Source: Tubulanus polymorphus (lineage: Eukaryota > Nemertea > Palaeonemertea > Tubulaniformes > Tubulanidae). From it: a stretch of DNA of 60,000 nucleotides. This document shows positions 59,467-60,000 of the stretch, one piece after another (the first letter of the stretch is position 1; each line of letters begins with the position of its first letter). The stretch spans positions 6,585,600 through 6,645,599 of the forward strand of contig NC_134036.1 of assembly GCF_964204645.1 (NCBI RefSeq). Direction: 5' to 3'. Made by a program: the position numbers and the translations under genes. The notes beneath the pieces are model-generated. The model was not told where the DNA came from. It worked only from the letters and a program-made list of their open reading frames with translations, and searched no databases.

Positions 59467-60000
59467 CTGAATGAAATAACAACAAGGATTAAACACCTTA
59501 CTCCTAAACAGCATGAAAAATCAAAGCCCCGAAAATGTAACTTAAGAAATTTCATATTAAAAGAAAAGTTCTTAAATCACCTCACTGGACATTGATATCA
59601 TTGTGTCGTTGTAGTTGTAGTTGTATCAAACCACCAAAAGATTACATCGGAAAATCCCTAATTTCATGCGCGGTTTTAATTCACCGAACATAATTTTAGT
59701 CTAACGAGCTGTACCTAACTATCGGAAGCAGACTACGAAATAGTTTAAATTACCTTGCTGAAGTGTACAACCCACAACCTGCACCGTCTAGTTTAAACTA
59801 TATTCATAACGTGTATATCATAAAAAAAAGATTTGTCGGTAAGCTGGTTTGATTTCGAATAATAGTTTTTCGTTTTAACGTGAACTATTTCGTTTTATCG
59901 ATACGTTAGAATACATTTTTTACTTCAACTGTATGGCAACAAACCGTTGCACGTATCAAAATTCATACTTTCTGACGATATAGACTCGGGATATAGCAAT

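Overview
This is a window of metazoan nuclear DNA: AT-rich, intron-containing, full of minisatellites, (TA)n runs and transposon debris, with no bacterial operons. The jockey/CR1-type LINE remnants, CUB domain exons and repeat style suggest a marine invertebrate, possibly lophotrochozoan or mollusc-like, but the species cannot be fixed from the sequence.

Positions 1-15,264 hold a tandem cluster of a small micro-exon gene family that I do not recognise (five copies, + strand). Each preserved copy has a 22-nt first coding exon, a 48-nt second exon, where still present a 66-nt third exon, and a variable last exon. All junctions are phase 1. Upstream blocks carry paired CRE-like half sites (TGACGTA...TACGTCA). 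Copy 3 (8844-10060) is complete with 170 codons. Copy 0 shows only its last exon at the window edge. Copy 2 ends early. In copies 1 and 4 a 38-bp minisatellite starts exactly where the exon 2 splice donor should be. A segmental duplication (about 1-4412 and 9791-15264), five 38-bp minisatellite arrays, a 1278-bp solo LTR and other LTR-like repeats complete the region.

Positions 15,265-35,356 are almost gene-free. They hold dispersed hairpin repeats, tRNA-like SINE fragments, (GACC)n, (TA)n, palindromes, and a 2.3-kb 14-bp minisatellite. One possible two-exon small Cys-rich gene lies at 24310-24953.

Positions 35,357-60,000 hold the 3' part of a large minus-strand gene for a type I membrane protein. 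Five in-phase CUB domains (three exons each) are followed by two PLAT-like domains, one transmembrane helix and a tyrosine-containing cytoplasmic tail. The 5' end lies beyond position 60,000. A recent tandem duplication of about 6.77 kb (47,244-54,008 and 54,009 onward) has copied CUB exons together with decayed ones. This leaves orphan and frameshifted exons that can only be skipped if the reading frame is to be kept. Introns carry a truncated LINE inside a 66-bp minisatellite, an inverted copy of the cluster's promoter-like module, a foldback element, and repeats bounded by CTCF-like motifs.
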